Part shown: positions 43,871 through 52,834 of the stretch, one piece after another
How positions within the stretch are numbered: the stretch's first letter is position 1
Layout: the number at the start of each line of letters is the position of its first letter
Assembly (NCBI RefSeq): GCF_036227325.1
Contig: NZ_CP109467.1
Location: 6,572,001-6,636,000 of the forward strand
Direction: 5' to 3'
Length of the DNA: 64,000 nt
DNA from: Streptomyces sp. NBC_01465
GTDB lineage: Bacteria; Actinomycetota; Actinomycetes; Streptomycetales; Streptomycetaceae
Translations under genes and position numbers: made by a program
Notes under the pieces: generated by a model
The model's input: only the letters and a program-made list of their open reading frames with translations
Told to the model about the DNA's origin: nothing
Databases searched by the model: none

Positions 43871-44216
43871 ACCACGTGATGTAGCAGCCCTGCAGGAGCG
43901 GCTCGCCGCCTTCGCCGATGCGCGGGGCTGGGGGCCGTACCACACGCCGAAGAACCTGGTGGCCGCGTTGAGCGTGGAGGCCTCGGAGCTTCAGGAGATC
44001 TTCCAGTGGCTGACGCCCGAGGAGTCTGCCGGGGTGATGGAGGACCCGGAGAAGGCGCACCGGGTGGCGGACGAGGTCGCCGACGTACTGGCCTATCTCC
44101 TGCAGTTCTGCGAGGTGTTGGGGATCGATGTGCTGGAGGCGCTTTCAGCCAAGATCGACCGGAATGAGCACCGCTTTCCTGTGCCGGATCATCAGGATCG
44201 TCACTCTTCGAAGTGA
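43863..44216 (+). CDS. MazG-like nucleotide pyrophosphohydrolase (RS21-C6/dCTPase type)
   Basis: All-alpha NTP pyrophosphohydrolase of 117 residues. Metal-binding carboxylates: EASELQEIFQW (E-x3-E) and DEVADVLAYLLQFCE (E-x2-D). It matches the short RS21-C6/XTP3TPA group that hydrolyses dCTP and modified nucleotides to monophosphate and pyrophosphate. GTG start overlapping the ATPase gene, so they are likely made together. It could sanitise the nucleotide pool. Confidence 0.9.
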   Translation: MTEPRDVAALQERLAAFADARGWGPYHTPKNLVAALSVEASELQEIFQWLTPEESAGVMEDPEKAHRVADEVADVLAYLLQFCEVLGIDVLEALSAKIDRNEHRFPVPDHQDRHSSK

Positions 44217-44221
44217 CGGAG

Positions 44222-44248
44222 TTGTCCACAACCGGCTTCGTGTCCACA
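44222..44248. promoter_or_regulatory. Pair of DnaA-box-like 9-mers
   Basis: TTGTCCACA at 44222-44230 is identical to the preferred Streptomyces DnaA box, and GTGTCCACA at 44240-44248 differs in one base; starts are 18 bases apart. The site lies in the 125-base gap between the MazG-like gene and the gene at 44342. DnaA binding is inferred from the match only. Confidence 0.5.
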
Positions 44249-44341
44249 GATTTCCCGATTCCCCTGGCTTTCCGGGCTGCGCTCGCTCACTCTGGGTAAT
44301 GGAGTGAGTGGGACGGAAAGTCGTAGATACGGGGGCGGCGT

Positions 44342-44833
44342 ATGGATGCGGTGCGGCTCATCGGAGTGTGCCGGCACGCCCTGGCGCAGAGCCGGGCGGA
44401 GTGGGACACGGTGGCGGAGGCCTGGCAGGCGCAGGCACTCGCACAGGCGATAGGCGGCCATCTCGCGCTGACCGGTCCCCCCGAGCTGAGAGCGGAGGCG
44501 CGCGGGCTCGCCGAGTCGGGCGGCCGGGGATGCGGTGCGCTCGATCCGGTGGAGCTGCCCATAGGGGCGGTTCGGGCGGCCCAGCTGACCGAAGTGGCCG
44601 ATGTGCGGGCGGCGTTGACCGGCCTGGGCATCCTGCTCGGGGAGGTCGGGATCGCCCTGGTCGGCGTCGGCTGTGCGACGGACGTCGACGGGCTCTACTG
44701 GCAGTGCATCGAGGCGGTGGACGCCGCCGACGAGTCGGGCGACCGGGTGCGCGGAATGCTGCGAAGACTCACGGTGCGGGAACAGGAGAGACCGTCGGGG
44801 CCTGTCCATGACTCGGCGGCGGGGCCGTCATGA
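44342..44833 (+). CDS. Conserved Streptomyces protein of unknown function (possibly DUF6099)
   Basis: All-helical, alanine-rich protein of 163 residues without signal peptide or membrane segment. It begins MDAVRLIGVCRHALAQSR and has a central VRAALTGLGILLGEVGIALVGVG stretch that is hydrophobic but interrupted by polar residues. I recall a Streptomyces family DUF6099 with this kind of start, but cannot verify it. ATG start preceded by GGGGGCGGC only. Convergent with a small minus-strand gene two bases later. Confidence 0.7.
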   Translation: MDAVRLIGVCRHALAQSRAEWDTVAEAWQAQALAQAIGGHLALTGPPELRAEARGLAESGGRGCGALDPVELPIGAVRAAQLTEVADVRAALTGLGILLGEVGIALVGVGCATDVDGLYWQCIEAVDAADESGDRVRGMLRRLTVREQERPSGPVHDSAAGPS

Positions 44834-44835
44834 CG

Positions 44836-45063
44836 TCAGCGGGAGGTCTCGCCCGCCGGCGGGCGGTCGGCGGAGGACTGCAGATCGGCGTCGAGCTGCG
44901 AGAGATCGGCGTTGAGCGATGCCATCAACTCCTCCATCTGCTGCAGCAGACCCTTCGGTGCGCCCTTCTGCTCGGGCACGGTCTGCTCCGGTACGGACTG
45001 CCCGGGTGCGGACGGTGCGGACGGTGCTGGCACAACCTGTTCGGGTACGGCTTCCTGGGACAT
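44836..45063 (-). CDS. Small proline-rich/coiled-coil protein (75 aa), unknown
   Basis: Protein of 75 residues with two halves: a VPEQ/PAPSAPSAP-rich N-terminus (VPEQ three times within residues 6-32) and a helical acidic C-terminus, LLQQMEELMASLNADLSQLD, likely to form a coiled coil. Not recognised. Real expression is supported by a near-perfect ribosome-binding site GAGGAGG five bases before the ATG and a 246-base upstream region shared with the divergent F420 oxidoreductase gene. No signal peptide. It might be an adaptor or a membrane- or polymer-associated small protein; function unknown. Confidence 0.65.
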   Translation of the reverse strand: MSQEAVPEQVVPAPSAPSAPGQSVPEQTVPEQKGAPKGLLQQMEELMASLNADLSQLDADLQSSADRPPAGETSR

Positions 45064-45309
45064 GACGGCCTCCTCGGCCCGAGCCCTCCCACGGGGAGAG
45101 CTGCAACAACGAGCGACGCACCGGCTGCGGGGGCCGGCGCGCGAGCCGGACGGTCCGGCTCCGACCGAGCCAACGACCGGCCCCGGCCGCCAGTCACTGG
45201 CGCGGCCGTGCGCGGACCCCCAGGTTGACGGGATTTCACCCGGCCGTGCGGGTGTGGGGTGGGTGAGGCGGGAGAGGTTGACGGGCGTTCGAAGGTGCAG
45301 GATGGATGT

Positions 45310-46236
45310 ATGGACCTTCGAATCTTCACCGAGCCCCAGCAGGGGGCGAGCTACGACACCCTCCTCGCGGTCGCCAAGGCCACCGAGGATCTGGGATTTG
45401 ACGCCTTCTACCGTTCCGACCACTACTTGCGGATGGGGTCGGGCGACGGTCTCCCCGGACCGACCGACGCCTGGATCACGCTGGCCGGCCTGGCCCGCGA
45501 GACCAAGCGGATCCGGCTCGGCACGCTGATGACCGCGGGCACCTTCCGGCTCCCTGGTGTGCTGGCCATCCAGGTGGCGCAGGTCGACCAGATGTCGGGT
45601 GGCCGGGTCGAACTGGGCCTGGGCGCAGGCTGGTTCGAGGAGGAGCACAAGGCGTACGGCATTCCGTTCCCGAAGGAGAAGTTCGGCCGGCTCGAGGAGC
45701 AGCTGGCGATCATCACCGGGCTCTGGGGGACCGGGGTCGGCGAGAAGTTCAGCTATGACGGCACCTACTACCAGCTCACCGACTCGCCCGCGCTGCCCAA
45801 GCCCGCCCAGATGAAGATCCCGGTGCTGATCGGCGGACACGGAGCGAGCCGCACCCCGCGACTCGCCGCCCAGTACGCGGACGAGTTCAACATCCCGTTC
45901 GCCTCCCTGGAGGACAGCGAGCGGCAGTTCGGCCGGGTGAAGGCGGCCGCGGAGCTGGCGGGCCGCGGCAAGGACGATCTGGTGTACTCCAACGCCCTGG
46001 TCGTGTGTGTCGGCAAGGACGACGCGGAGGTGAAGCGCAGGGCCGATGTCATCGGACGGGACGTGGCGGAGCTGAAGGCCAACGGTCTTGCCGGATCACC
46101 GGCCGAGGTCATCGACAAGATCGGCCAGTACGAGGCCATCGGGGCCTCCCGGGTCTATCTCCAGGTCCTCGACCTGGACGACCTCGACCACCTGGACCTG
46201 ATCTCCTCCCAGGTCCTGTCCCAGCTCAGCCGGTAG
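45310..46236 (+). CDS. F420-dependent LLM-class oxidoreductase
   Basis: TIM-barrel enzyme of the luciferase-like monooxygenase family, 308 residues, of the type that uses coenzyme F420. Typical elements: DLRIFTEPQQGASYD at the first strand, AGLARETKRIRLGTLM, GRVELGLGAGWFEEEHKAYG, and IPVLIGGHGASRTPRLAAQYADEFN. Substrate unknown. The start at 45310 fits the first beta strand; TTGACG at 45278 is a possible -35 that would place transcription at or near the ATG. The 45064-45309 gap holds only this divergent promoter region. Confidence 0.92.
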   Translation: MDLRIFTEPQQGASYDTLLAVAKATEDLGFDAFYRSDHYLRMGSGDGLPGPTDAWITLAGLARETKRIRLGTLMTAGTFRLPGVLAIQVAQVDQMSGGRVELGLGAGWFEEEHKAYGIPFPKEKFGRLEEQLAIITGLWGTGVGEKFSYDGTYYQLTDSPALPKPAQMKIPVLIGGHGASRTPRLAAQYADEFNIPFASLEDSERQFGRVKAAAELAGRGKDDLVYSNALVVCVGKDDAEVKRRADVIGRDVAELKANGLAGSPAEVIDKIGQYEAIGASRVYLQVLDLDDLDHLDLISSQVLSQLSR

Positions 46237-46305
46237 TCCGCCCGGCCGCCGCGTCACGGGTAAAACCCGTGGTCGCGGCGGTCGTACCGGGCGATACTCG
46301 GACAC

Positions 46306-47793
46306 GTGTTTCTGACGATCAGCACCTACGGCTCCCCAGAGCGTCCCGCGACCGACCTCGGCTTCCTGCTGCACAAGCATCCCGACAACGCGCAGGCGTT
46401 CTCCACCTCCCACGGCACGGCGCACGTCCTCTACCCCGAGGCGACCGACGAGCGCTGCACGGCGGCGCTGCTCCTGGAAGTGGATCCCGTGGCGCTGGTG
46501 CGCAGGGGCAAGGGCAAGGGGCGCGGAGGCGCGCCCGACGCGGCGCTCGCGCAGTACGTGAACGACCGCCCCTACGCCGCGTCCTCCCTGCTGTCCGTCG
46601 CGATGAGCACCGTCTTCAAGAGCGCGCTGCGCGGTGTGTGCACAGCGCGCCCCGAGCTGGCCGCCCAGCCGCTGCCGCTGCGGATCGAGGTGCCCGCGCT
46701 GCCCGCACGGGGCGGCCCCGAGCTGGTCCACAAGCTCTTCGGGCCGCTCGGCTGGTCGAGCGTCGTCGCCGAGCCGGTGGCGCTGGACGAGCAGTTCCCC
46801 GAATGGGGCGACTCCCGGTACGTACGCCTCGTGCTCGAAGGCGAGCTGCGGCTCGCCGACGCCCTGCGCCAGCTGTACGTGCTGCTGCCGGTGCTCGACG
46901 ACGCCAAGCACTACTGGGTCGCACCCGACGAGGTCGACAAGCTGCTGCGGGCGGGCGAGGGCTGGCTGGCGGAGCACCCCGAGCAGAAGCTGATCACCAG
47001 CCGCTATCTCTCGCACCGCTGGGGGCTGACCCGTCAGGCCACCGAGGCGCTGGAGCTCGTACGGCTCGCGGAGGCGGACGACAGCGAGGTCGAGGAGATC
47101 GACAACGCCGTCGACGAGAACACCGACACGGAGGACAAACCCGTGCCGCTCGCCGTGCAGCGGCGTGAGGCGATCCTCGACGCCCTGCGCACCGCCGGTG
47201 CGGGCCGGGTGCTCGACCTGGGCTGCGGACAGGGCCAGTTGGTGCACGAGCTGCTCAAGGACGTGCGCTTCACCGAGGTCGTCGGCGTCGACGTGTCGAT
47301 GCGGGCGCTGAACACCGCCGCGCGCCGGCTGCGGATCGAGCGGATGGGCGAGCGCCAGTCCGGGCGCGTCAAGTTGATGCAGGGCTCCCTCTCCTACACC
47401 GACAAGCGGCTCAAGGGGTACGACGCGGCGGTGCTCAGCGAGGTCATCGAGCATCTCGACCTCAACCGGTTGCCCGCTCTGGAGTACGCGGTCTTCGGCT
47501 CGGCCCGCCCGCAGACCGTCCTGGTGACCACTCCGAACGTCGAGTACAACGTCCGCTGGGAGACCCTCCCGGCCGGGCATGTGCGCCACGGCGACCACCG
47601 CTTCGAGTGGACCCGCGAGGAGTTCAGGAACTGGGCGGGAGCGGTGGCCGAACGGCACGGCTACGGCGTGGAGTTCGTGGCCGTGGGCCCCGACGACCCC
47701 GAGGTGGGGCCGCCCACGCAGATGGCGGTATTCACGATGGCTGCGAAGAACGAGACGAACGAGACGAACGAGAAGGAGGCGAAGGCCGCATGA
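46306..47793 (+). CDS. hen1: 3' terminal RNA ribose 2'-O-methyltransferase Hen1
   Basis: Bacterial Hen1, 495 residues. The N-terminal half (about 1-240) is the Hen1 lead domain that activates Pnkp ligase; residues about 285-470 are the methyltransferase with SAM motif LDLGCGQGQL and the metal-binding EVIEHL plus GDHRFEW histidines. It methylates the 2'-OH at the 3' end of cleaved RNA before sealing, so the repaired site resists the same nuclease. GTG start. The C-terminal tail is encoded by a 9-base repeat (NETNETNE). Its stop overlaps the Pnkp ATG, with AAGGAGG as ribosome-binding site. Confidence 0.97.
   Translation: MFLTISTYGSPERPATDLGFLLHKHPDNAQAFSTSHGTAHVLYPEATDERCTAALLLEVDPVALVRRGKGKGRGGAPDAALAQYVNDRPYAASSLLSVAMSTVFKSALRGVCTARPELAAQPLPLRIEVPALPARGGPELVHKLFGPLGWSSVVAEPVALDEQFPEWGDSRYVRLVLEGELRLADALRQLYVLLPVLDDAKHYWVAPDEVDKLLRAGEGWLAEHPEQKLITSRYLSHRWGLTRQATEALELVRLAEADDSEVEEIDNAVDENTDTEDKPVPLAVQRREAILDALRTAGAGRVLDLGCGQGQLVHELLKDVRFTEVVGVDVSMRALNTAARRLRIERMGERQSGRVKLMQGSLSYTDKRLKGYDAAVLSEVIEHLDLNRLPALEYAVFGSARPQTVLVTTPNVEYNVRWETLPAGHVRHGDHRFEWTREEFRNWAGAVAERHGYGVEFVAVGPDDPEVGPPTQMAVFTMAAKNETNETNEKEAKAA
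47749..47773 (+). repeat. 9-bp tandem repeat within the hen1 3' end
   Basis: AACGAGACG occurs twice in a row (47749-47757, 47758-47766) and then as a partial copy (AACGAGA), coding for Asn-Glu-Thr repeats. In-frame slippage would only change tail length. Confidence 0.7.
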
Positions 47794-50342
47794 CCAGTAC
47801 CGAATCCACCATCAGCAAGCGCACTCTCCCGGTGACCGACCTCGCCCTCGTGGTTCTGATCGGCGCCACCGGATCGGGCAAGTCCACCTTCGCCCGCACC
47901 CACTTCAAGCCCACCGAAGTGATCTCCTCCGACTTCTGCCGAGGACTCGTCGCCGACGACGAGAACGACCAGAGCGCCAGCGGCGACGCCTTCGACGTCC
48001 TGCACTACATCGCCGGGAAGCGCCTCGCCGCCGGCCGGCTCACCGTCGTCGACGCGACGAGCGTGCAGTCCGAGAGCCGCAAGCAGCTCGTCCGCCTCGC
48101 CCGCGAGCACGACGTGCTGCCCATCGCGATCGTCCTCGACCTGCCCGAAGCGGTCTGCGCCGAGCGCAACGCCGCACGCCCCGACCGGGCCGGCATGCCC
48201 CGCCATGTCATCGCGCGCCACCGTCGCGAACTCCACCGCTCCCTGCGCGGCCTGGAGCGCGAGGGCTTCCGCAAGGTGCACATCCTGCGTTCCGTGGAGG
48301 AGGTCGAGAGCGCCGAAGTCGTCCTGGAGAAGCGGTACAACGACCTCACCCACCTCACAGGCCCCTTCGACATCATCGGTGACATCCACGGCTGCCGCTC
48401 CGAGCTGGACACCCTGCTCGGCGAGCTCGGCTACGTCGACGGAGCGCACCCCGAGGGCCGTACGGCCGTCTTCGTCGGGGACCTCGTCGACCGCGGGCCC
48501 GACAGCCCCGGCGTACTGCGGCGCGTCATGTCGATGGTCGCCGACGGCAACGCGCTGTGCGTACCCGGGAACCACGAGAACAAGCTCAGCCGTTACCTGA
48601 AGGGAAGGAACGTCCAGCACACCCACGGTCTCGCCGAGACCATCGAACAGCTGGAGAAGGAGAGCGACGAATTCCGCACCGAGGTGCGGGAGTTCATCGA
48701 CGGACTGGTCAGCCACTACGTCCTGGACGGCGGCAAGCTCGTCGTCTGTCACGCAGGCCTGCCCGAGAAGTACCACGGCCGCACCTCGGGCCGGGTCCGC
48801 TCGCACGTGCTGTACGGCGACACGACCGGGGAGACCGACGAGTTCGGCCTGCCCGTCCGCTACCCGTGGGCCGAGGACTACCGGGGCCGCGCCGCGGTCG
48901 TCTACGGGCACACCCCGGTCCCGTCGACGAGCTGGATCAACAACACCATCTGCCTGGACACCGGTGCGGTCTTCGGCGGGAAGATGACCGCGCTGCGCTG
49001 GCCGGAGCGCGAGCTCGTCGACGTACCGGCCGAGCAGGTCTGGTACGAACCCGCCAAGCCCCTCACCACCGAGGCGCCGGGCGGTCAGGACGGGCGCCCG
49101 CTCGACCTCGCCGACGTCAACGGCCGCCGGATCGTGGAGACCCGGCACTCGGGCCGCGTCGCCGTGCGCGAGGAGAACGCGGCAGCCGCGCTGGAGGTGA
49201 TGAGCCGGTTCGCGGTCGACCCGCGCCTGCTCGCCTACCTCCCGCCGACGATGTCCCCGACCGGGACGTCCCAGGTGGACGGCTACCTGGAGCACCCGGC
49301 CGAAGCGTTCGCCCAGTACAAGTCCGACGGCGTCGGCAGGGTCGTGTGCGAGGAGAAGCACATGGGCTCGCGCGCGGTCGCCCTCGTCTGCCGCGACGCG
49401 GACGTGGCCCGCGAGCGCTTCGGAGTGGAGGGACCCACCGGCGCGCTCCACACCCGCACCGGGCGCCCCTTCTTCTCCGACGACGCCGTCACCGAGGAGA
49501 TCCTCGGCCGGCTGCGCACCGCCGTCACCGAGGCCGGACTCTGGGACGAGCTCGCCACCGACTGGCTGCTGATCGACGCCGAGTTGATGCCCTGGTCGCT
49601 CAAGGCCTCGGGCCTGCTGCGTACGCAGTACGCAGCCGTGGGCGCCGCCTCGCGCGCCGTCTTCCCCGGCGCGATCGGCGCCCTGGAAGCAGCGGCCGCA
49701 CGCGGAGTCGAAGGGGCCGAAGCGCTGCTCACCAAACAGCGCGAACGGGCCGTGGACGCAGCCGCGTTCACCGACGCCTACCGCCGCTACTGCTGGACCA
49801 CCGAAGGTCTGGACGGCGTACGGATCGCGCCGTTCCAGCTCCTCGCGGCCCAGGGCCGCAGTCTCGCCGCCGTACCGCACGACGAACAGCTGGCCTGGCT
49901 GGACCGCCTGGTCGAGCACGACCCGACCGGTCTGCTCCAGACCACCCGCCGCCTGATCGTCGACACCGGCGACGAGGCCTCCGTCCAGGCAGGCATCGAC
50001 TGGTGGCTGGAGATGACCGGCCGCGGCGGCGAAGGCATGGTCGTCAAGCCGCTCCAGGCGCTGGTGCGCGATGGGAAGGGCCGGCTGGTCCAGCCCGGCA
50101 TCAAGGTGCGCGGCCGCGAGTACCTGCGGATCATCTACGGTCCCGAGTACACGCGCCCCGACAACCTGGACCGCCTGCGCCAGCGCTTCCTCGGCCACAA
50201 GCGCTCGCTCGCCCTGCGCGAGTACGGGCTCGGGCTCGAGGCCCTGGACCGGCTGGCCGGCGGCGAGCCGCTGTGGCGCATCCACGAGGCGGTCTTCGCC
50301 GTACTCGCGCTGGAGTCGGAGCCGGTGGACCCCCGGCTCTGA
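47790..50342 (+). CDS. pnkp: Polynucleotide kinase-phosphatase-ligase Pnkp (RNA repair)
   Basis: Three-domain RNA repair enzyme of 850 residues. Kinase (about 20-175): Walker [10 protein letters not shown]; it phosphorylates the 5'-OH. Phosphatase (about 190-470): [28 protein letters not shown] and YGHTP, removing 2',3'-cyclic phosphate. Ligase (about 500-850): nucleotidyl-transferase motif with the adenylated lysine in EEKHMGSR, and the later GEGMVVKP motif. All catalytic motifs are intact. Works with Hen1, encoded just upstream and overlapping by four bases; the heterotetramer repairs RNAs cut by ribotoxins. Confidence 0.97.
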   Translation: MTSTESTISKRTLPVTDLALVVLIGATGSGKSTFARTHFKPTEVISSDFCRGLVADDENDQSASGDAFDVLHYIAGKRLAAGRLTVVDATSVQSESRKQLVRLAREHDVLPIAIVLDLPEAVCAERNAARPDRAGMPRHVIARHRRELHRSLRGLEREGFRKVHILRSVEEVESAEVVLEKRYNDLTHLTGPFDIIGDIHGCRSELDTLLGELGYVDGAHPEGRTAVFVGDLVDRGPDSPGVLRRVMSMVADGNALCVPGNHENKLSRYLKGRNVQHTHGLAETIEQLEKESDEFRTEVREFIDGLVSHYVLDGGKLVVCHAGLPEKYHGRTSGRVRSHVLYGDTTGETDEFGLPVRYPWAEDYRGRAAVVYGHTPVPSTSWINNTICLDTGAVFGGKMTALRWPERELVDVPAEQVWYEPAKPLTTEAPGGQDGRPLDLADVNGRRIVETRHSGRVAVREENAAAALEVMSRFAVDPRLLAYLPPTMSPTGTSQVDGYLEHPAEAFAQYKSDGVGRVVCEEKHMGSRAVALVCRDADVARERFGVEGPTGALHTRTGRPFFSDDAVTEEILGRLRTAVTEAGLWDELATDWLLIDAELMPWSLKASGLLRTQYAAVGAASRAVFPGAIGALEAAAARGVEGAEALLTKQRERAVDAAAFTDAYRRYCWTTEGLDGVRIAPFQLLAAQGRSLAAVPHDEQLAWLDRLVEHDPTGLLQTTRRLIVDTGDEASVQAGIDWWLEMTGRGGEGMVVKPLQALVRDGKGRLVQPGIKVRGREYLRIIYGPEYTRPDNLDRLRQRFLGHKRSLALREYGLGLEALDRLAGGEPLWRIHEAVFAVLALESEPVDPRL

Positions 50343-50404
50343 CCCCCGCCTCTGATCGGGGCACTCAGGGGGTGAGCGCAGCCGCCCGGGGACAGGATGG
50401 TGGC

Positions 50405-51628
50405 ATGGGATTCCATGTCGATTCCGAGTCCGGGCGGCTGCGCCGCGTCATCCTCCACCGGCCCGATCTGGAGCTGAAACGGCTCACCCCCAGCAACAAG
50501 GACGCGCTCCTCTTCGATGACGTGCTCTGGGTGCGCCGGGCCCGCCAGGAACACGACGGATTCGCCGACGTGCTGCGCGACCGAGGGGTCGAGGTGCACC
50601 TCTTCGGCGATCTGCTCCGCGAAGCCCTCGACGTCCCCGAGGCGAGACGCCTCGTCCTGGACCGGGTCTTCGACGAGAAGGAGTACGGCCCCCTCGCGAC
50701 CGACCATCTGCGGACGGCCTTCGACTCGATGCCCGCTGCCGATCTCGTCGGAGCGTTGGTCGGCGGGATGACCAAACGCGAATTCCTGGAGCGCCACACC
50801 GAGCCGACCTCCGTCCGCTTCCACGTCATGGACCTGGACGACTTCCTCCTCGGTCCGCTCCCGAACCACCTCTTCACCCGTGACACCTCCGCCTGGATCT
50901 ACGACGGCGTCTCCATCAACGCGATGCGCTGGCCCGCCCGGCAGCGCGAGACCGTCCACTTCGAGGCGATCTACCGTCACCACCCGCTCTTCGCCCGCGA
51001 GACCTTCCACACCTGGTCCCAGGGGCAGAGCGACTACCCGTCCACCATCGAGGGCGGTGACGTCCTGGTCATCGGCAACGGCGCGGTCCTCATCGGGATG
51101 AGCGAGCGCACCACCCCGCAGGCCGTGGAGATGCTGGCGCGCGGGATGTTCGCGGCCGGTTCGGCGCGGACGATCGTGGCCCTCGACATGCCCAAGCGCC
51201 GCGCCTTCATGCACCTGGACACGGTGATGACGATGGTCGACGGGGACACCTTCACGCAGTACGCGGGCCTCGGCATGCTCCGCTCGTACACCATTGAACC
51301 GGGCGCGGAGACGAGCGAGCTCAAGGTCACCGATCACCCGCCGGAGCACATGCACCGCGCCATCGCCGCCGCCCTCGGCCTGGACTCCGTGCGCGTCCTG
51401 ACCGCGACGCAGGACGTGCACTCCGCCGAGCGCGAGCAGTGGGACGACGGCTGCAACGTCCTCGCCGTGGAGCCGGGCGTGGTCGTCGCGTACGAGCGCA
51501 ACGTGACCACCAATACGCATCTGCGGAAGCAGGGGATCGAGGTCATCGAGATCCGCGGCAGCGAGCTGGGGCGGGGCCGGGGCGGGCCGCGGTGCATGAG
51601 CTGCCCCGTCGAACGGGACGCCGCGTGA
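50405..51628 (+). CDS. arcA: Arginine deiminase
   Basis: Converts arginine to citrulline and ammonia. 407 residues, full length for the family. Catalytic features: the FTRDTSAW motif (Asp), the MHLDTVMTM motif (His) and the nucleophilic cysteine in RCMSCPV near the C-terminus; the guanidino-binding EGGD lies in between. ATG at 50405. Next gene is ornithine carbamoyltransferase 62 bases on, the second enzyme of the pathway. Confidence 0.96.
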   Translation: MGFHVDSESGRLRRVILHRPDLELKRLTPSNKDALLFDDVLWVRRARQEHDGFADVLRDRGVEVHLFGDLLREALDVPEARRLVLDRVFDEKEYGPLATDHLRTAFDSMPAADLVGALVGGMTKREFLERHTEPTSVRFHVMDLDDFLLGPLPNHLFTRDTSAWIYDGVSINAMRWPARQRETVHFEAIYRHHPLFARETFHTWSQGQSDYPSTIEGGDVLVIGNGAVLIGMSERTTPQAVEMLARGMFAAGSARTIVALDMPKRRAFMHLDTVMTMVDGDTFTQYAGLGMLRSYTIEPGAETSELKVTDHPPEHMHRAIAAALGLDSVRVLTATQDVHSAEREQWDDGCNVLAVEPGVVVAYERNVTTNTHLRKQGIEVIEIRGSELGRGRGGPRCMSCPVERDAA

Positions 51629-51656
51629 GACCATGCCGTATAGTGATGCGTTCTAA

Positions 51657-51670
51657 TGCATAGAATTTCA
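51657..51670. promoter_or_regulatory. ARG-box-like site before the carbamoyltransferase gene
   Basis: TGCATAGAATTTCA matches 11 of 14 positions of the arginine-repressor box pattern TGAATWWWWATTCA and lies 21 bases before the ATG in an AT-rich patch; TATAGT at 51639-51644 is a candidate -10. ArgR/AhrC control is inferred. Confidence 0.5.
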
Positions 51671-51690
51671 CTGTCTCAGGAGTAGTCACC

Positions 51691-52707
51691 ATGGCGATAG
51701 ACCTCGCAGGCCGCCACTTCCTCAAGGAGCTGGACTTCACCGCCGAGGAGTTCCGCGGGCTCGTCGAGCTGGCCGCCGAGCTCAAGGCGGCCAAGAAGTC
51801 GGGCACCGAGACGCAGCGGCTGCGCGGCAGGAACATCGCCCTGATCTTCGAGAAGTCCTCGACCCGTACGCGCTGTTCGTTCGAGGTCGCGGCCGCCGAC
51901 CAGGGTGCGTCGACGACGTACATCGACCCCGCGGGTTCGCACATCGGCAAGAAGGAGTCGGCCAAGGACACCGCCCGTGTGCTGGGCCGGATGTTCGACG
52001 CCATCGAGTTCCGCGGGGACGCGCAGGACACGGTCGACGAGCTCGCCGCGTACGCCGGTGTCCCCGTCTACAACGGGCTCACCGACGACTGGCACCCCAC
52101 CCAGATGCTCGCCGACGTGCTCACTATGACCGAGCACAGCGAAAAGCCCCTCACCGAGATGGCCTTCGCCTACCTCGGCGACGCCCGCTTCAACATGGGC
52201 AACTCCTACCTGGTCACCGGCGCGCTCCTCGGCATGGACGTCCGCATCGTGGCGCCGAAGTCCTACTGGCCGTCCGAGGAGATCGTCGCGCAGGCCCGCG
52301 AGGCCGCCGAGACCAGCGGCGCCCGCATCACCCTCACCGAGGACATCGCCGAGGGCGTCCGGGGCGCGGACTTCGTCGTCACCGACGTCTGGGTCTCCAT
52401 GGGCGAGCCCGAGGAGATCTGGGCCGAGCGCATCAAGCTCCTCAGCCCGTACGCGGTGACCATGGACGTCCTGAAGGCCACCGGCAACCCGGCCGTGAAG
52501 TTCCTGCACTGCCTGCCCGCCTTCCATGACCTCGGCACCAGGCTCGGCCGCGAGATCTACGAGAAGTACGGGCTCTCGGAGCTCGAGGTCACCGACGAGG
52601 TCTTCGAGTCCGAGCAGTCGGTCGTCTTCGACGAGGCCGAGAACCGGATGCACACCATCAAGGCGATCATGGTCGCGACACTCGCGGGCCCCGCCCGAGG
52701 CGAATAG
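51691..52707 (+). CDS. arcB: Ornithine carbamoyltransferase (catabolic type)
   Basis: 338 residues; carbamoyl-phosphate motif STRTR, ornithine-binding FNMGNSYL region and HCLPAFHD near the C-terminus. Length and the [18 protein letters not shown] context fit the catabolic ArcB/OTC type that splits citrulline to ornithine and carbamoyl phosphate. Own promoter likely (AT-rich patch with ARG-box-like site upstream); AGGAG before the ATG. It follows arginine deiminase. No carbamate kinase gene is present in the window, so the ATP-yielding last step must be encoded elsewhere or be replaced. Confidence 0.94.
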   Translation: MAIDLAGRHFLKELDFTAEEFRGLVELAAELKAAKKSGTETQRLRGRNIALIFEKSSTRTRCSFEVAAADQGASTTYIDPAGSHIGKKESAKDTARVLGRMFDAIEFRGDAQDTVDELAAYAGVPVYNGLTDDWHPTQMLADVLTMTEHSEKPLTEMAFAYLGDARFNMGNSYLVTGALLGMDVRIVAPKSYWPSEEIVAQAREAAETSGARITLTEDIAEGVRGADFVVTDVWVSMGEPEEIWAERIKLLSPYAVTMDVLKATGNPAVKFLHCLPAFHDLGTRLGREIYEKYGLSELEVTDEVFESEQSVVFDEAENRMHTIKAIMVATLAGPARGE

Positions 52708-52761
52708 CAATGCGCCCGATTGGGTGAATATGCAGTGTGGCGACTAGTATGTCGCTTCTTG

Positions 52762-52793
52762 GTGGGGTTCGAGCTCGCACGCTCGAACCCCAC
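52762..52793 (+). terminator. Perfect 13-bp hairpin between the carbamoyltransferase and permease genes
   Basis: GTGGGGTTCGAGC (52762-52774) and its exact complement (52781-52793) enclose a 6-base loop, followed by TTTCTTG. A strong intrinsic terminator for the arc genes; the permease would then need read-through or a promoter of its own. Confidence 0.85.
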
Positions 52794-52834
52794 TTTCTTG
52801 TGCAAAAACAGAGATCAGAGAAGAGATCCACCCC

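Noticed and set aside
52762..52793. tRNA-like GGTTCGA...TCGAACC sequence
   Set aside because: It resembles a T-arm, but the stem is a perfect 13-bp hairpin with no D- or anticodon arms around it; a terminator explains it better.
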